Positions 27,701 through 41,215 of a stretch of DNA of 64,000 bases are shown here, piece after piece (within the stretch, counting starts at the first letter, position 1; each line of letters begins with the position of its first letter). The stretch comes from Chamaea fasciata (taxonomy: Eukaryota; Chordata; Aves; Passeriformes; Sylviidae), in NCBI GenBank assembly GCA_029207755.1, contig JARCOQ010000003.1, positions 87,625,994 to 87,689,993 of the forward strand, read 5' to 3'. The position numbers and the translations under genes are program-made. Under the pieces are notes generated by a model that saw only the letters and a list, made by a program, of their open reading frames with translations, ran no database searches and was not told the origin of the DNA.

Positions 27701-30700
27701 AATGGTAAGGGAATTTCTCAGTAGTCTTGAATCCTTCAGACTTACTGATTTTAATTAATCCTTTGAGGTTTAATGATCCATTCTGAGCTAGAACTGTCAG
27801 GATCATGGAAAATTGACAGTGAAGCACTTATGCTCAAAATTTAGACTGCCAGTCAATTTAGATGAAGAAATGATGCAAGAGGAATGCGAATGTCAGTTAT
27901 GTGGTGAGCTGGTTCCCCCCGAGTCTGGGACCAGGCAGGTGAACAGTCTGATTTCCACTGTGAAGCACAGCAGTGCAGGAGATGGTTTGCAAATTCATAC
28001 CCAATGGAGAGGATAGTCTCAGTTACCTGCTCTACAGCACAGGACCCTGGAAGGACTACTTACTTGCTGGTTTCCCATAGCAGAACTATCAGGGTTGCTG
28101 ATTTTTTAAGCCCTGATTTGAGTGTCTAGAACAAATGAGACATGGGGAACAGAAATGTAAACCTCTACCACACTAAGCAGTTTGGGGATTTATTTTCTCC
28201 CCCTCTTCTGCCTATATAATTATGGTTTACTATTCTCGTTTCATTAAATTCTAGTGATAGTATTCAATATCCATGGCAGATAAAATAAAAGCAGATTCAC
28301 GGTAATAACAGTAAATTCTTTTAAAAATTCAGTAGAAGTAGTTAGATTAAAAAAAAAAAATCTGGATTTCACTTACCTCTTGAGCTCCTTTTCAGTTATG
28401 TTAGTATAACTTAATTAAAATTATTTTGAGATATTTGGCTCAGAATCACAGTATCAGTGTAAAATCAGCTGTTATAATAAAATGTGAATTGACTGGAACT
28501 TTGGTGTTATGTATAGGTTTATATAGTATTTCATTTCATAGTCAGTATGAGTCAGAATGGAGAAGATTTCAGTTCCTTTGTGCTACACCCAATTTATTGA
28601 TATGATAGCATGTAGGCAATTTTACCAGTACATATTCCCATTTTGCCTTCCGGTTTCTACGCTGGTACCAGGACAGAAGCTGAAGCAATATTCCTTCTCC
28701 CATATTTTAAGTGCTTTCTTTTATTACTATTGTTTAAAAGCTAATACTACTTTTCATTTTCCTACACATTTTGAAATGTCATTAAACTCTTTGGCTTATA
28801 CTCCTTTATGTAACAATAAAAATTCTTGTGGTTTAAAATTTGAACTGAGTATAGAAAGTGTTATTAAAAGTAAATATTAGGAAATAAAGTAATGAACAGT
28901 GTAGACACATCAAAGACACACTGCCCTGACACTGCCTACTTCAGCAGAACTTCTTAAAGGGAGGTACGTTTTTCTCTCATTAATAGCTATGCAAATTAAC
29001 CAGACAAATCTTCTCCATTTTGCTTGAACGGCCAGAGTTAAAATGAATAAGGATTAATTGATTTTTAAAAAATTTAAATCATCAACTAACATTTTTCGGT
29101 GATGTCACTAATATTGATTTTTAACAAAGTCTTGAAAACTTTTGGGCTTGACGAAAGTACACGTCCCATATATAGCATGTTGCCTTGAATGTGGCAAGTT
29201 CCAGTGTTCAGTAAGTGAAATATAATGGCAGAATTATGTCCTATTGGATTAAGCCCATTCTGATTGTCTTGCTGCTAATTTGATAGTCTGTATATTTCTA
29301 TTTTGTACTGTACGTAATTCAGTATCTAAAAGAGAGATATAGGTTTTAAAATGACTTTTTTAAAGAACAAATTCCAAATTCTTCTTTAGGGGGAAGCATC
29401 ACCACCACAACCCATAAAACTTAGTTGTGGGGTTTTTTGTTTGTTTGTGGTTTTTTTTAAATATTATTTTTGATTTTCATATTTTTTTTATTGAGTGGGC
29501 TCGATATTGAAGTTCAGTTGCAGTAGGCTTCCAGTAGGTTACAACTGAGATGGGTAGCCAAATTTTTATGGCCAGTTTAAAGAGAATACAGAGGGGAGAT
29601 TATGGCTTGCTTAATTTAAGAGTTCATTATGACTGTTTCAAATTATTCTAATCACTAGCAGAAAACAAAACTGCAGTAAAGAAGCTGTTATCTAAGTTGA
29701 GGGATTTTTTGAGTTATTAATTTCTAAACAGTTCACCATGGTTTTAGTAAAAATAAGTTAAAATTGTATTAAAGTACTGAAAAATGTTCACAAGAATTAT
29801 TTTATTTAAGTTTAAAATATTGCACTTGAAAAGCTTTGTAGTCTATTGAAGAGAGTTCTACTAATCAGACTCCAAAATCGAACATATTTCTGGAATCACA
29901 AATATGTGAAATACTATTAAATAGTGTATTCTGGTACACTTTCATATCCGTTGTAAGAATTTTTAAGATATATAAAATTTATCTTGAGTGGAGACAAATG
30001 AGGAAAAATTGTGCTATGCTTTGTTTTCTTTCCAGTTAATCATAATTTTCAAATAAATGCTCAGATCAGAAGCCAAAACCTCATTATATTATTTATGAAT
30101 CTGTAGTGAATTGACAGCATGTAACTTCATTTCATTAGGAACTCCTTCTAGGTTAATTCTATCTAGCAGCACCTTAATTTGAGCTTGTCAGTAAGGGATG
30201 TTAATAAATGATTTGGAATATATGTGTGAACTTTTCCTACAAGGTAAGTATCTGTACTCATTTTTGTCAAGTATAAAGGGCGTTTAAAGATCATGGTTAC
30301 TATATGTCAAACATATCTGAATAGATTGTGAATAGTGAATTTTATTAAACTAAATTTCTGGTGCTGCTCTGGCCCTGACATTTTCAGGCAATTTAAGTGC
30401 TACAGTTTGTCTGCATAATAATGTATTTTTGTAAATGGAAGGGAACTCAGCTACATGTAAAGTCTACATTTTAATATTCTGCTAAACACAAAAGGTATCT
30501 GTTCTCAAAAATAGAAGAATAAAAGCCATGTATTTTTTTTTATTATATATATCAATAGCTCTTATTCCTATATATCTCTAAGATGTTAGGTTTTTGTATA
30601 GATAGTATAGCAGAACAAATTCAAGTAATTGTTTGACCAAAATGTTTATAATGCAGTTATAGTTAAAAAAAAAAAGGTAATAATTTTAATATTGCTTTAG

Positions 30701-32379
30701 AGGAATACATTACCTTTGAAATATGCACATATCAATGTAATAGAAATTATTAGAAGGCCAGAAGGCCAGCCAGTAGTGAGGAAAAGAAACCATGTTGTAA
30801 GAATAGTCACTGTTATAGTGTTTGGGGAATTATGCAGCTAAATGCTGATTTCCAAACCAAGTGACTAATTTGCTCTTTAGTGTGCAAAATGGACCATAGG
30901 TTGACATAGTGAATTTTCCCTATACCAGAGTCTTGGATGAACTTAACTTGGCAAAGTAGCTATCATAAAATCGTATAGTGTCTGCCCTTTGCATTTATTG
31001 ATTTATTTTGTTTTCTTTTTTGTTTATTCATTTTTACAATCCCGAGAAAGAGGACTTTTGTTGAAACACATGCATGGTATGACTGAGACAATCATGAGAC
31101 TCAGGGGAAAAAAAGCAGCACAACTTTAATAAGTTGATTTATGCAGCCAATATTAAAACCCTGTTCAATTGTTCATTTTTGGGGGGGGCAATATTACATG
31201 TACCATGTAGTTCCAGGCTCAGAATCCTGTAACCATTTCTGTTTGTGTTCATAATAAATTTATAACAGATTCTGCATCCTGTTAATTTGAAAATTATTTT
31301 ATTTACTATTTATAAAAGGCAGAGGAGAAAAAGAAAACATCTCTTTTAAAAATTAAAATGTGAAACTTAGTAGGGCAAGACATCTTTAAAGATTATGTGA
31401 TATATTTTATTATAATGATGGCAGGAAAAGAGACTGCTGAATGTATGTCCATCTCTGTCCTTGGCAGTCCATCACATTTATTTCCATGCCAGTGGCTGGC
31501 AAAGGAGGAAGAGAAGAAGTGTTCTATTGTCTGTAATCCATATGAATAACCTCTGCCAACCCTTGTGGTATATTAAATAGTACTATTTTCTTAATGTTCA
31601 AAGTTAACTTGGAGCAGAGTGTTCACGTCCAGTTCTTGAATGAGGTTTTTGGGTTTTTTAAATTCCAAGAAGCTTCATTTTAATCCTCTGTGTTTGTTCC
31701 ACAGAGAAACCTTCTTCCCATTTTCCACACTTGAGCTTTGTTGACTTAATAGATGGTTACATAACTTTCCACATTGTTGCTGTGTAATAATGTATCTCTT
31801 TTAAAGTCTTAACTTTCTGTAAGCCTGTGTTGCTAAGGAAATAAACAATAAACTGTTAGTGACCTCTTTGAGCCCTCCTATGGGTTGGAAGGCCAGTTCA
31901 TTCTGTTTATAGTGTGTGGCATGGCATGCTGTGTTATGTTCCAGAGTGGTTGAGCAGAGCAGAGAAAAGCAATTCTACTTGCTTCAATTGTATTGTACTT
32001 GCACAGCCTATCTGTCTGCTGGGAGGGAGACAGCTCTTTTTCAATCTTAATATGACTGATTTTTAACCCCATTTACACTTGTACCATTCACAACACACTA
32101 TGGCAGAGTTCCACAACCTAATTTTGAGTAGTATGAAAAGCAAATCCCTTACTTTGCTTTCATCTTTGCACTGATTTATGTCATTTTCTGTCCTTTTGAT
32201 TCCGCATTTTGAGAAACTTAAAACTCTATTCATCTGCACAGTGCACTGTTCTGTCTCTCATTGACAGCAGGTTTTCCTGACTGAAGGTTCCTGGTCTGTA
32301 CAGGAACGCTCATATGTATCCTCATCCTTACATACCTTATAATTTTGCATATTGTGACACTCTTGCCTCTTGCACATTG
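24752..32379. other. EYS intron A-B, fifth section (no gene seen)
   Basis: This is 7.6 kb of AT-rich intron with no recognised repeat apart from short homopolymers and a T/G-rich tract at 29430-29470. The open frames at 25625-25879 (84 codons), 27813-28016 (67 codons, with a CxC..C pattern) and 28557-28880 (107 codons) were read and not recognised. None has convincing splice borders in frame with EYS. Confidence 0.5.
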
Positions 32380-32910
32380 TGAAATTCTGTTCTCAGGATT
32401 TTTGTTTTGCTATCCTGAGTAGTGCAGAAAACACTGAGCCACTTGAATATATTGAAGACCACAGACCCTAATACAGACTTGCAGAGAGATTTTCTAAGGA
32501 TTCTCCATATTGAGAAACCTCACCATTTAGTCACAATTTTTCTGCTTCTGTTTTAACCATTCTTCTAATTTATCGAAGGCCTTCCTTTTTATCCCAGGGG
32601 CACTGAGTTACTTTAGAATCTTTTAACACAGAAACTTGTTAAAATCCTTTGAAAATCAAAGGCTATGTGCCAAGGCATCCTTTCTCACATAGTCAGTGTT
32701 CCTCCTGTGAGTTACAATTTCCCTTTTTAGAAACCCTCTCAACTATTCCCCTGTTTGTTGCATTAATTTACATATATGTTAATTCTGTTCTTCAGTGTAA
32801 TTCATAATTGCTGTCTTGAATGGAATTGAGACTTACTGATCTGTAGTTTGAGGTGTGTCCTTGCATGCCCTAGTCTTGGCCCCATTTTCAAAATCATACA
32901 AAACAAAAAC
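32380..32910 (-). repeat. Probable ancient LINE (CR1/L3-like) remnant
   Basis: On the minus strand, 32490-32448 reads SVLGSVVFNIF, matching the conserved RT block usually written VLGP-LFNIF. Farther upstream on that strand, near 32890-32830, a decayed match to the RT entry region is seen. Stops are frequent. The family is uncertain and the borders are approximate. Confidence 0.45.
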
Positions 32911-33684
32911 CCAAGCCCCTTTCCTCTCCCCCAAAAAATCCATGTTTACTATTCCCATGATTTGGATGCCATTTTATGTGATGACCAGAGTAATTTTCAT
33001 GAGAATCCCAGGCAAACACTCTGATCTTTTTCCTTTTTTTGCCACTGTTCACTTTTTGGTTGTTTTTTTTTTTTTTTTTTAAACATTTTCTAGTAGTAAT
33101 TCAATTTGAGACAGATCTCTGATATACCCCAACTAAAAATGGGTTCCGTCATGGGAACCTCCCAGAACTACTCTTCATTAAATTTTAATTTGATGAGTCC
33201 TTTACATTTCCTGCTAGAGCCTTGTCTCTTTGAGCATTCCCTTTATACTTAGCTGGTCTACTAGCCCTAAAGCCTTTCTGACGGCTTAATGCTCTTTAAT
33301 GCTCTTGTTGGGCTTTAAAAAGCATTTAATGCTTTCCATTGTGCTTTCAGCAAATTGTTTCTCAAGATATTTATATTTTTCTTTCTGCAACTGTCTAAAC
33401 CTGACTTCACTGTTAAAAATGGGTCCTTGGCAGTACATAACAACTTGCTGTTCTCTGTGTTTTCTGTGCCCCTGCAGTGATTCCCATTTTTAGTAGGTCT
33501 TTAGGCATCTTTGAAACATGATTAATGGAACTAGAAATTTTTTGAGAAGGGACATAATAAACTTAAAAATTTCAAATCGTTCCTGTTTACCATTCCCCAT
33601 GACCAGTATTGTTCCATAGAAAAATAAATACTTTGATCACAATGACAACAAGCAAAAGAACGGTGTGAATTTTCTCCTTTGTAG
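32911..33684. other. EYS intron A-B, last section and exon B acceptor
   Basis: This contains a T run at 33062-33080 and small local repeats of TTTAATGCTC near 33285-33340. The acceptor of exon B is TTTTCTCCTTTGTAG, ending at 33684. Confidence 0.6.
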
Positions 33685-33797
33685 ATTTCTGGACCTGTCT
33701 ACAATTTCACTGGCTGTATAAAAGTCGTAGAAATCAATAACGTCGGACCTTTCAGCTTCTCTAACGCTGTGGGAAGAAGTAATGTTGACAATTGCAG
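33685..33797 (+). CDS. EYS: EYS exon B: end of laminin-G domain (partial)
   Basis: This 113-bp internal exon is read from a codon boundary, exactly as left by exon A, and encodes ISGPVYNFTGCIKVVEINN followed by VGPFSFSNAVGRSNVDNC. It has the classical C-terminal laminin-G pattern: a FTGC strand and a closing Cys 26 residues later, which are expected to form the domain's disulfide. NFT is a possible N-glycosylation site. The acceptor is TTTGTAG at 33678-33684 and the donor is TGCAG|GTAAAT. The exon ends two bases into a codon (AG-), which exon C completes as Arg. The frame is intact. With exon A it forms the second half of one laminin-G module, the kind that in EYS is known to bind O-mannosyl glycan (matriglycan-type) ligands. 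Intron positions and sequence fit EYS better than other laminin-G genes. Confidence 0.88.
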
Positions 33798-36700
33798 GTA
33801 AATGCCCTCTATGCCTTTCCAAATCATAAGAAATTGTTTGTGCTGATTTTGCTTTCTTCCTTACACAGGGTGACCATTTTAGATAATTTCACCAATGGTT
33901 ACAGAAAAAAAGAGAGACAAAAATACTCTAGAGAGACAGATATCTTGCTTTCTTTTATGTTTTTAAAGCATTTCCTTTATGGAGGATTTTATTTTTTTGC
34001 ATAGTTCAATTAAGTTTAACAGATTATTTAGAGTGAGTTGTCACACCCTGAATGCTGGAACAGTGTTCTAAGATAACCAGCAAGAAAATACAGTGAAGTG
34101 AGGAGATGTGCTGGTTGTGTTTTATCTGTGACTTTGGGACTTCCATTAATCTTATTACAATATGGGTGACATGGTGCCACTTTTACTCTACATGAGATTA
34201 TGAAAAATGCTGGAAAGCATTGTTTCTGAATACATTTTAAAACCCCATTTGATTTCAGTTTTGCATGTTCACATAGCTGTTGGTCATGCATTGATTGAAA
34301 TAAAAGGCCATGTACAGTGGTGTACATAAAGATTCTATTCTGGAATATGATAGGTTTGAACATGGGAAAGAGGAAAGCAAAGGAAAACAGAAGTGAATTG
34401 CATTTGTAGAAAATGAAGTCTTTCAGAAGAGACTATCATTTCAGCTGTAGGATGTACTTGTCCTAGATTCCTGGAGGACATTATATATGCATTTCTACAT
34501 ATGACTTTTTTCCCTAGAATTTACAGAATTGCTCAATTAATGTTCATGTGCTTGCTTAAACACTATCCTCAAAAGCTGGTTATAACCTGCTAGATCATTA
34601 ATTAAAGACCAGTGAGATCTGAACTCTGCACTCACCTCCACCACTAACCCCTTAATGAACACATATTCCACACAAAGTTACAAAAAGAGTGTAAACCCAC
34701 TGTCTAATGAACTGCCTGCCCATAGTCCTAGGCTTCTAAGCTTTTGCCAGTAAAACTTACTCTGAACACAAAATTCAGATTGGTACCCCCGCATAGACCT
34801 GCCACCATTTTTATTTAGAACAGCAGCTCATCTCCTTGTCCACACTTGATGAAGAAATAAATCTTTGCACCCTTAAGTTCCTGAAAGCACTTTGTCTAGA
34901 ACATGTTCTCTAAGTGTATTTAACAAATGGTTGTGGGTGTAAATCCTGAACATAAAAGAAAAACCTGGCCTCTGTTATGATAAACCCCAAAGAAAAAAAG
35001 AAGCAATGTCTCCTCTCTTGTCTTTCTGCACAGTGTTTCATCAGAAATTTTCCTAATCAGAACTATGATGTCCTTCAAAATGAGGGTATGTACTCTTGTC
35101 TGTGAAACTATGCCTCTGTGCAAGACAGAAATTAATGAGGTTGAAAGCAAGTGAGGAATCTACTTCATGTCTTTCATTCAGGTATTTACTTTCAACAATC
35201 ATGGTGGAAAAAAATCATAGACCATCTCTGCCGTCTCTTCTGGTTACTACATTAGGAAAATTTTCTCCATTTTGCATATGCATTAGAGCTTTGATGTCCT
35301 GTCATAGGCAAGAGGCATTTCTGATTTTTTAAACTACTAGGTAAAAACAGGATAACTTAAAAATCAGAACTGTTGCCATTTTTCTACTTTCTTTCATTCT
35401 TCATAATAATACCTTCATTGATGCAAGTGCTTACATCCTTGAGCTTTTTGACACTATTCTTTTTCACAGTTTTTGCTATTGAACACTTTATATAACCATT
35501 CCATTAAGTATCAATAGCCTTCAGCGAAACAAAGCAATGAGAATAGCTTTGTCCAGTCTATGTATATAATGTAGAAAGGGATACAGACCTGAAAGAGGTG
35601 GCTTGTAAAAAAATAGTTTAGTTCCTTTTAAATTTTTATTAGTATAGAATGCTGTGTTATCTGTTATAATCTATAGAACTACATACCAAGATTCATTGAA
35701 TTTTGTATTGATTCTGATACTCCCCATTATAGTTAATTAACATAAAAAATATTATTTATATGGTATAATGCAAACAATGAAGATTGCTTTCTTTGAATCA
35801 GAACTCAATTATTACACTCTAGGACTGTTTCTTGTAAACCCTTATTGTGCACGTTACTGATTAGGTGAGTAAAAAGACATGACTCTTGTATAGATGAACT
35901 GTGGATATAATCTTGTACATAAAAGGGTATTGGAAGAGTGTTGGGGCTTCTTAATCCTCTATGCTAAGCAACATGTTCCTTTAACCTCCCTGCTTTTCAG
36001 AATGCTGCAGATGAGCCTAACAGTGTCCAGCCCCATGCAGTTCACACAGACCTGGCACCACCCTGGTCCAAATCACAAAAAGCTGAATTTCAACACGGAA
36101 ATTGTAGTATTTAGTCAGATGAAACTCAGATTAATTGAAATTATTCTGAATTTCCCTTGGTGGGGAGGGAAATCCAGTGAAATGAACTGCTGGAAGACAT
36201 TCTTCTTACTCCTTCCTGCCCTGTGACACACGAATTTTATAGCTGCTCACACCTGGCCACTATCACTGTTTGCTTTTCACTTCATCTTGACATCATCAGT
36301 CCTTAAATACAGTCTGCTTTCCTAAAAGCATCTATGAAGCTCAGCTGTTATTTCCCTTTTGCAAGACAGGCTTCTGGGGAAGATGGATTTGTTTTGAGAA
36401 GGAGAAAGTGATTGAAGAAAGTTGTTTAAATAGGGCAATAATGGATTATATGCTTTGCAAATATGAGTAGCAAGTGACTACTAGAAAGTGTGGTGTGATT
36501 TATATTTTATTTTCAGAATTCCTTTTGTTCTGTAGATGTAGTAGTGCTACAGTTGGAGCTGCCTAATAGTAGGAGAGAACTCGACAGTGTGGCAGACAAA
36601 GCAATCCAATTTCTTCTGCAAGAACATCCCTGTATTTGTCACTCACCAGCACTGTTTCTGTTCTTACTATAGATAGATTTTCTTTAATTGACCTTCTACT

Positions 36701-39700
36701 TATCATCACTTATGTGTAGACTTCTAATCCTTTTGAAGGCCCTGCTTTTACATATTTAGCATGCTCTAGTGGCATTCAGTTATCCTGCTGGGTTTTGTCC
36801 TTCTTGGTGCCCCAGCTGCATGGATTACTTCATTATTGTGGATGTGCTGACACTTCTTAAAATGTATGAGTTTGTGAGTAAATTTCAAGCTTATGATTTT
36901 TTCATAGGATGGAAATTTTCTCAAATGTGTTCTGCCATCTTTCTAACTTGATCTATTTGTATTTTAAAATACCAAAAGGATGACTTAATATGTGCAAGGA
37001 ATAAAGAGAGCTTTCAAAAACATATTTTAGAGACTATTCATTAACCTTTTCAAAACTATGGAAATTGCTACGTCAGGACAAGACAGTACCTTTCATAGGA
37101 TATTATATAATGCATGTTCCTTATCTCAGAGATTTACATTACTGTTTAAAAAATGTTCGAAATTAGGAAATGTAAAAAATTGCACCATAACATTACTTTC
37201 ATTGGCATATATATATGACTATCTACTGTATAAAATGCTATGTCATGGCAGGAATGCTCTTCATTCCTTTAAAATTCATATATTTAATACAAATACCATG
37301 CACCACAAGGGAGAGAGAATTATGTTAACTTGGTAGAACCAAATTGCAAATGGAGGCAACATGGAAATTACCTTTCATGTCATTTTGGAAGCACGTATTA
37401 AATTCTGCTTAAATTCAAGATGCTCGATATAGGCAGCACCAGGCAATTGGATATGATCAAAGACCAAAAACTTGAAATAATCCTTATCATTCTGAAAAAT
37501 GCAAGATTTCTTTGCATGCTCAGAAGCACTGATGTTTCAGACATGAGGCTTTAACTCAGTTAATCTGGCCTAGATCCTTCTGCTACTCACGAGCATCATT
37601 GCTTAAGCATGGAGTTCATAGGTAAAATATTACATGATACCACAAGGACAGAGAGCAGGTAGGAGGGATGTACTGCACTGAGATCATCAAAACCTCCTGC
37701 CATTAAACTTAACCAAGGTGGCACAGGAAAAGGCAGAATAAAGGTATGGGCAGGAGGACTTGGAGTCTCTGAGAGCAGGCTGGCCGCCATAAAGTACTCT
37801 GAGCCATGCAGCTTTGGCTTTCAAAAAAGGTTCTAATGGAGCTGTATCAATTAGCAAAGGTAAGCCTTCAATAAGCAGTTTTCTAGAATTATTCCAGGCT
37901 ATATAGTTATGTAAATCTCGTCAAAGTTTATTCTATGATTTTCTTAAAATTATACCTGTGTCACAGTTATGAATTTATAGGCAATTTTGAAAGAGATTAT
38001 ATAATAAACAATAGTAGTAGTAGTAGAAGCAGAATTGAAAATAATGGATCTCTGACAACACATTTTAGGAACTTAAATATCTTTATTTTTTTCCTTCTTC
38101 TGAAGAAAGATACTTGTGATGTGTTAATGCAATATATAGCTTCTTCAAGTGTTTCAGAAAATGTTACTGGAATAGATTTGCAGGATAAATGACTATCACT
38201 TCCAAATAGAGTTCAGATGACAGATATAAATGAAGTTTTGAGTCCCAGTATTAAAAGCTGGTATTTACTGCAGTTAGTTTCTGTTTCAGTGTCTGAGAGC
38301 TATGACTGCTATATATTGCTGCAAGAGTTTGCTGTAACTGTTTACTGCATGTACTAAATTCAAAGGTTCCAAAAACACACACACAGAAAATATAAACATA
38401 TACATATACACCTGTACCTATCCAAGCCTTGTTTTTTCATTAAAAAAAAGAATCCTATCTGTGAAACAGAAAAATATTGCTTACTGTCTTCCAAAGAGAA
38501 GTCTTACTGATGGATGCAAATGTACAAAATGAATTGGACTCTCAGAAGTTCTTCATTGCTACCCATTGGACTGAATTGTGGTAGGTTTTTTAAAATATTT
38601 TGCTTCCTTATTAATTTATCTTAATATGTGTTTTCAGACTGAAGCTGATCTTTATTTCAGCAAAAACTCTGATTTCTATTTGCATTTAGAAAAGAGATTC
38701 TTGAGAGTGCATTACACAAGTCCCATTCCATCAAGAGGACTGATGGGTTTCCTAATATATGGCAATTTTCTCAGGAGCTATGCAATACACTTTGGAGAGC
38801 TCTATATGTTTTCAGTAGGCCCTAAGTTCCACTTTCCTTCCACTCATGCACTTTCCAACAAGCTCCAAATCCCCTTCCTTATGTGTGAATACTCCCTTTT
38901 CCATTCTGTAGTTTTCTGTGATATTTTTACAAAAAACTCCACAGACAACAACAACTTTGTGAAGTCAGTCTCCTGTGCAATTTCTCAGCATTTTTTCTGC
39001 TGTGGAACTCACTGTTTCTCAGTATATTGTAAAACATCACAACTCAGTGCATCTGACACCAGACACCTGAAGGTGTTTGACTTCTGTCTTTGGAATGAAC
39101 TGCATACTGTAAAAAGGGAAAATTCATCTGCTGAAAGTTATTTTTCAGTCAGTTGTGAAAGTCCTACTGTTACCATTCCACTTTCAAAGGAAAGTGTTTA
39201 TGCTGGTGCATACTCTATGTTAGAGTTCATCCTAAGAGTCCATAAAAGACTCAGGTTGGCTTGAAGAGTTTCTTCATGTGAATCCACATGAACTGAAAAA
39301 TCTAAAGTCAAACAAACATACAAGATGGCTCAAAATCAAAAGAGAAATAATTGAATTTCAAGCTTAAACTCTTCTTTCCACTTACATCTTAGTTTATTAA
39401 TAAATGCAAGATCCTATAAAAAGCATTAAGCTTCTGTTATATGTCAGAGACTACCAGTTAAATTCTTACATCCCAACATCTTGATTCTTACATTACCTGT
39501 GTTTGTATTTTCTCCTTAACACTTTAACTTATGTGCTTAATTCTGAAACACGCAAAAAAAAAAATGCAGTGCCCATCAACATTATAGAAGAAAATGATTA
39601 AATGAAGAATACTGACACTACTTAGTTTTGGATTGGTGATTGAAATAAATGCTTCTGAAATAGAGAACTGAAGATAAAGCTTTATAAATATCATTCATTT

Positions 39701-41109
39701 GTATTCACCACAGGCATGTTGCTTGATATTGTGTTAATAACATTTCTGTACAATTCTATCATAGAAAATGATAACAAGAATTTGATCTTCTTTGTGCATT
39801 TATTTTGTTACTTTTCCCCTCTCATCTATTGCTCTTGCTGGCTGGTAACTTTTCTGTGTGTTTGCTTCTTACTCCTTTTCTAGGGCCTGGGTTGGTTTCA
39901 TTTGCTTTCATCCCTTTACTTGATTTGCCCTTCTTGATTTCCCTCATCTTTTCTATTTGTTTGCAAGATTTTCTTTGCCTTTGTGAGTTTTTCCATCCTG
40001 TACAATTTCCTTTCTGCTCTCTGTGCATACATGAATTCTATTCTTCTGTTACCTTTTCTTCCTCTTCTGGCATTCCTGATCAAATAATGACTGTTCAGTG
40101 ATAGACTTCAGTGTTTAAAAAAAGAAAAAAAAAAAAAAAAGGAAGAAAGAAGTGAGAGATGTAATCTTCCCTACCGTAATAAATCCTCAAAATTACTGTA
40201 AAATGTTATACAAGCCCTTTATCTCAATCTTGTAGTATTTTGTGAGAACTGTTTCTGATGGATATTAGAGAAATCCATGTGTCAAATATATGCAGGTGAG
40301 ATAAGGTGTGTTTGCAAACATTACATTTCTCTGCTTGTTTATGGAAAAGATTGTCTCTCATCAGTATACCACAAAACTATTATTAATCTTCTTTAGGAAA
40401 ACTCCCAATTTCTAGATTAATAGTACTTGGTGATGTTTATTTTCACCTTAATTATCCCTCTGTAATTATCCACTCTAATGCATAGACATATGCATTATAC
40501 CAAGCGGATATTGTTTCTTAATTTTTTCAACAGAATTCAGTGACAGTAACTGTCCATTAGTTTGTGTCTTTAATGAACAATTGTAATGAGATTGTGATTT
40601 CTGCTGAAATTGCCAGGTACTTGCATGGAAACTAATAAGTATTGAAGGATACCAAGTATTTTTTTCCTTTCATTTTTATTAAGGAGGCATTTGCAGGTAT
40701 ATATGTCAATATATGCATACAATGCCTGAGACAGTGTGTTACTGAAAATAAATAATATCTCAGTTAAATATTTTTCAAAACACTCTGGCACAGCTGTGAA
40801 AAAAATATTTTTGTGAATAAGACTCAAAATTTTTTTCTTTTTAATGAAATTGTCTTTCTACTACTGCTCGTGTGTACTTCATTATTTTATAAGGTACTGA
40901 TTTAATATACTAAAATAAGGATCCACTGATGGGATGCTTTAGAACTCCAGTCACACCTTTGGATCTATTTTTGTTCATTTTTATAATATTTATTGTCTCC
41001 GGTTACTGGCGATTCTTACTCTAGACTACTAAATTTGCTAATGGAATTTATAAAGCTGCTCTCCCCCCAAATGCCAAACCATTGTATATAAACTGATCCC
41101 TTCATGCAT
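33798..41109. other. EYS intron B-C, first section (no confirmed gene)
   Basis: This is 7.3 kb without a confident repeat. It contains open frames listed separately (38626-39264) or among the findings (35894-36226), an A-rich run at 40117-40140 and a short AGT array near 38011-38026. The 39805-40101 frame (98 codons) is a pyrimidine-rich, Leu/Phe/Ser-rich translation and is probably spurious. Confidence 0.5.
38626..39264 (+). other. Unidentified 212-codon open frame in EYS intron
   Basis: This is the longest uninterrupted frame in the window. It runs from ATG at 38626 to TGA at 39262, and the frame is already open from 38578. The predicted product is about 212 residues. It starts MCFQTEADLYFSKNSDFYLH and contains a Cys-rich patch (FFCCGTHCFSVYC), with no domain I recognise, no signal peptide and no clear membrane segment. 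An acceptor-like TATGTGTTTTCAG ends at 38637, within the frame. It is not in phase with exon B (phase 2), so it is not an EYS cassette as drawn. It could be a chance frame, a remnant of an old mobile element or a small intronic gene. Nothing in the neighbourhood supports a promoter or poly(A) signal. Confidence 0.2.
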
Positions 41110-41210
41110 CACAGATTCACAGATTCACAAAAACACAGGGTGGGTGAGGCTGGGAGGGACCACAGTGGGTCACTTTTAGCAGAACACTCATAGTATAGAA
41201 CCAAATTTGT
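41110..41210 (-). repeat. CR1 LINE 3' end, minus orientation
   Basis: Repeated CACAGATT units at 41110-41127 are the reverse complement of the CR1 terminal octamer array. They are followed by GGTGGGTGAGGCTGGGAGGG and CCACAGTGGGTCAC, typical of the extreme 3' end of CR1. Only about 100 bp remain before a plus-strand CR1 begins. Confidence 0.8.
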
Positions 41211-41215
41211 TCACA

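Noticed and set aside
27813..28016. 67-codon frame with ECECQLCGELVPPESG, zinc-finger-like
   Set aside because: Only three closely spaced cysteines and one more, with no matching His/Cys partners and no splice sites in an EYS phase.
39805..40101. 98-codon Leu/Phe-rich frame resembling a membrane protein
   Set aside because: Pyrimidine-rich DNA gives hydrophobic translations in this frame. The complementary strand is also open, and no gene context is present.
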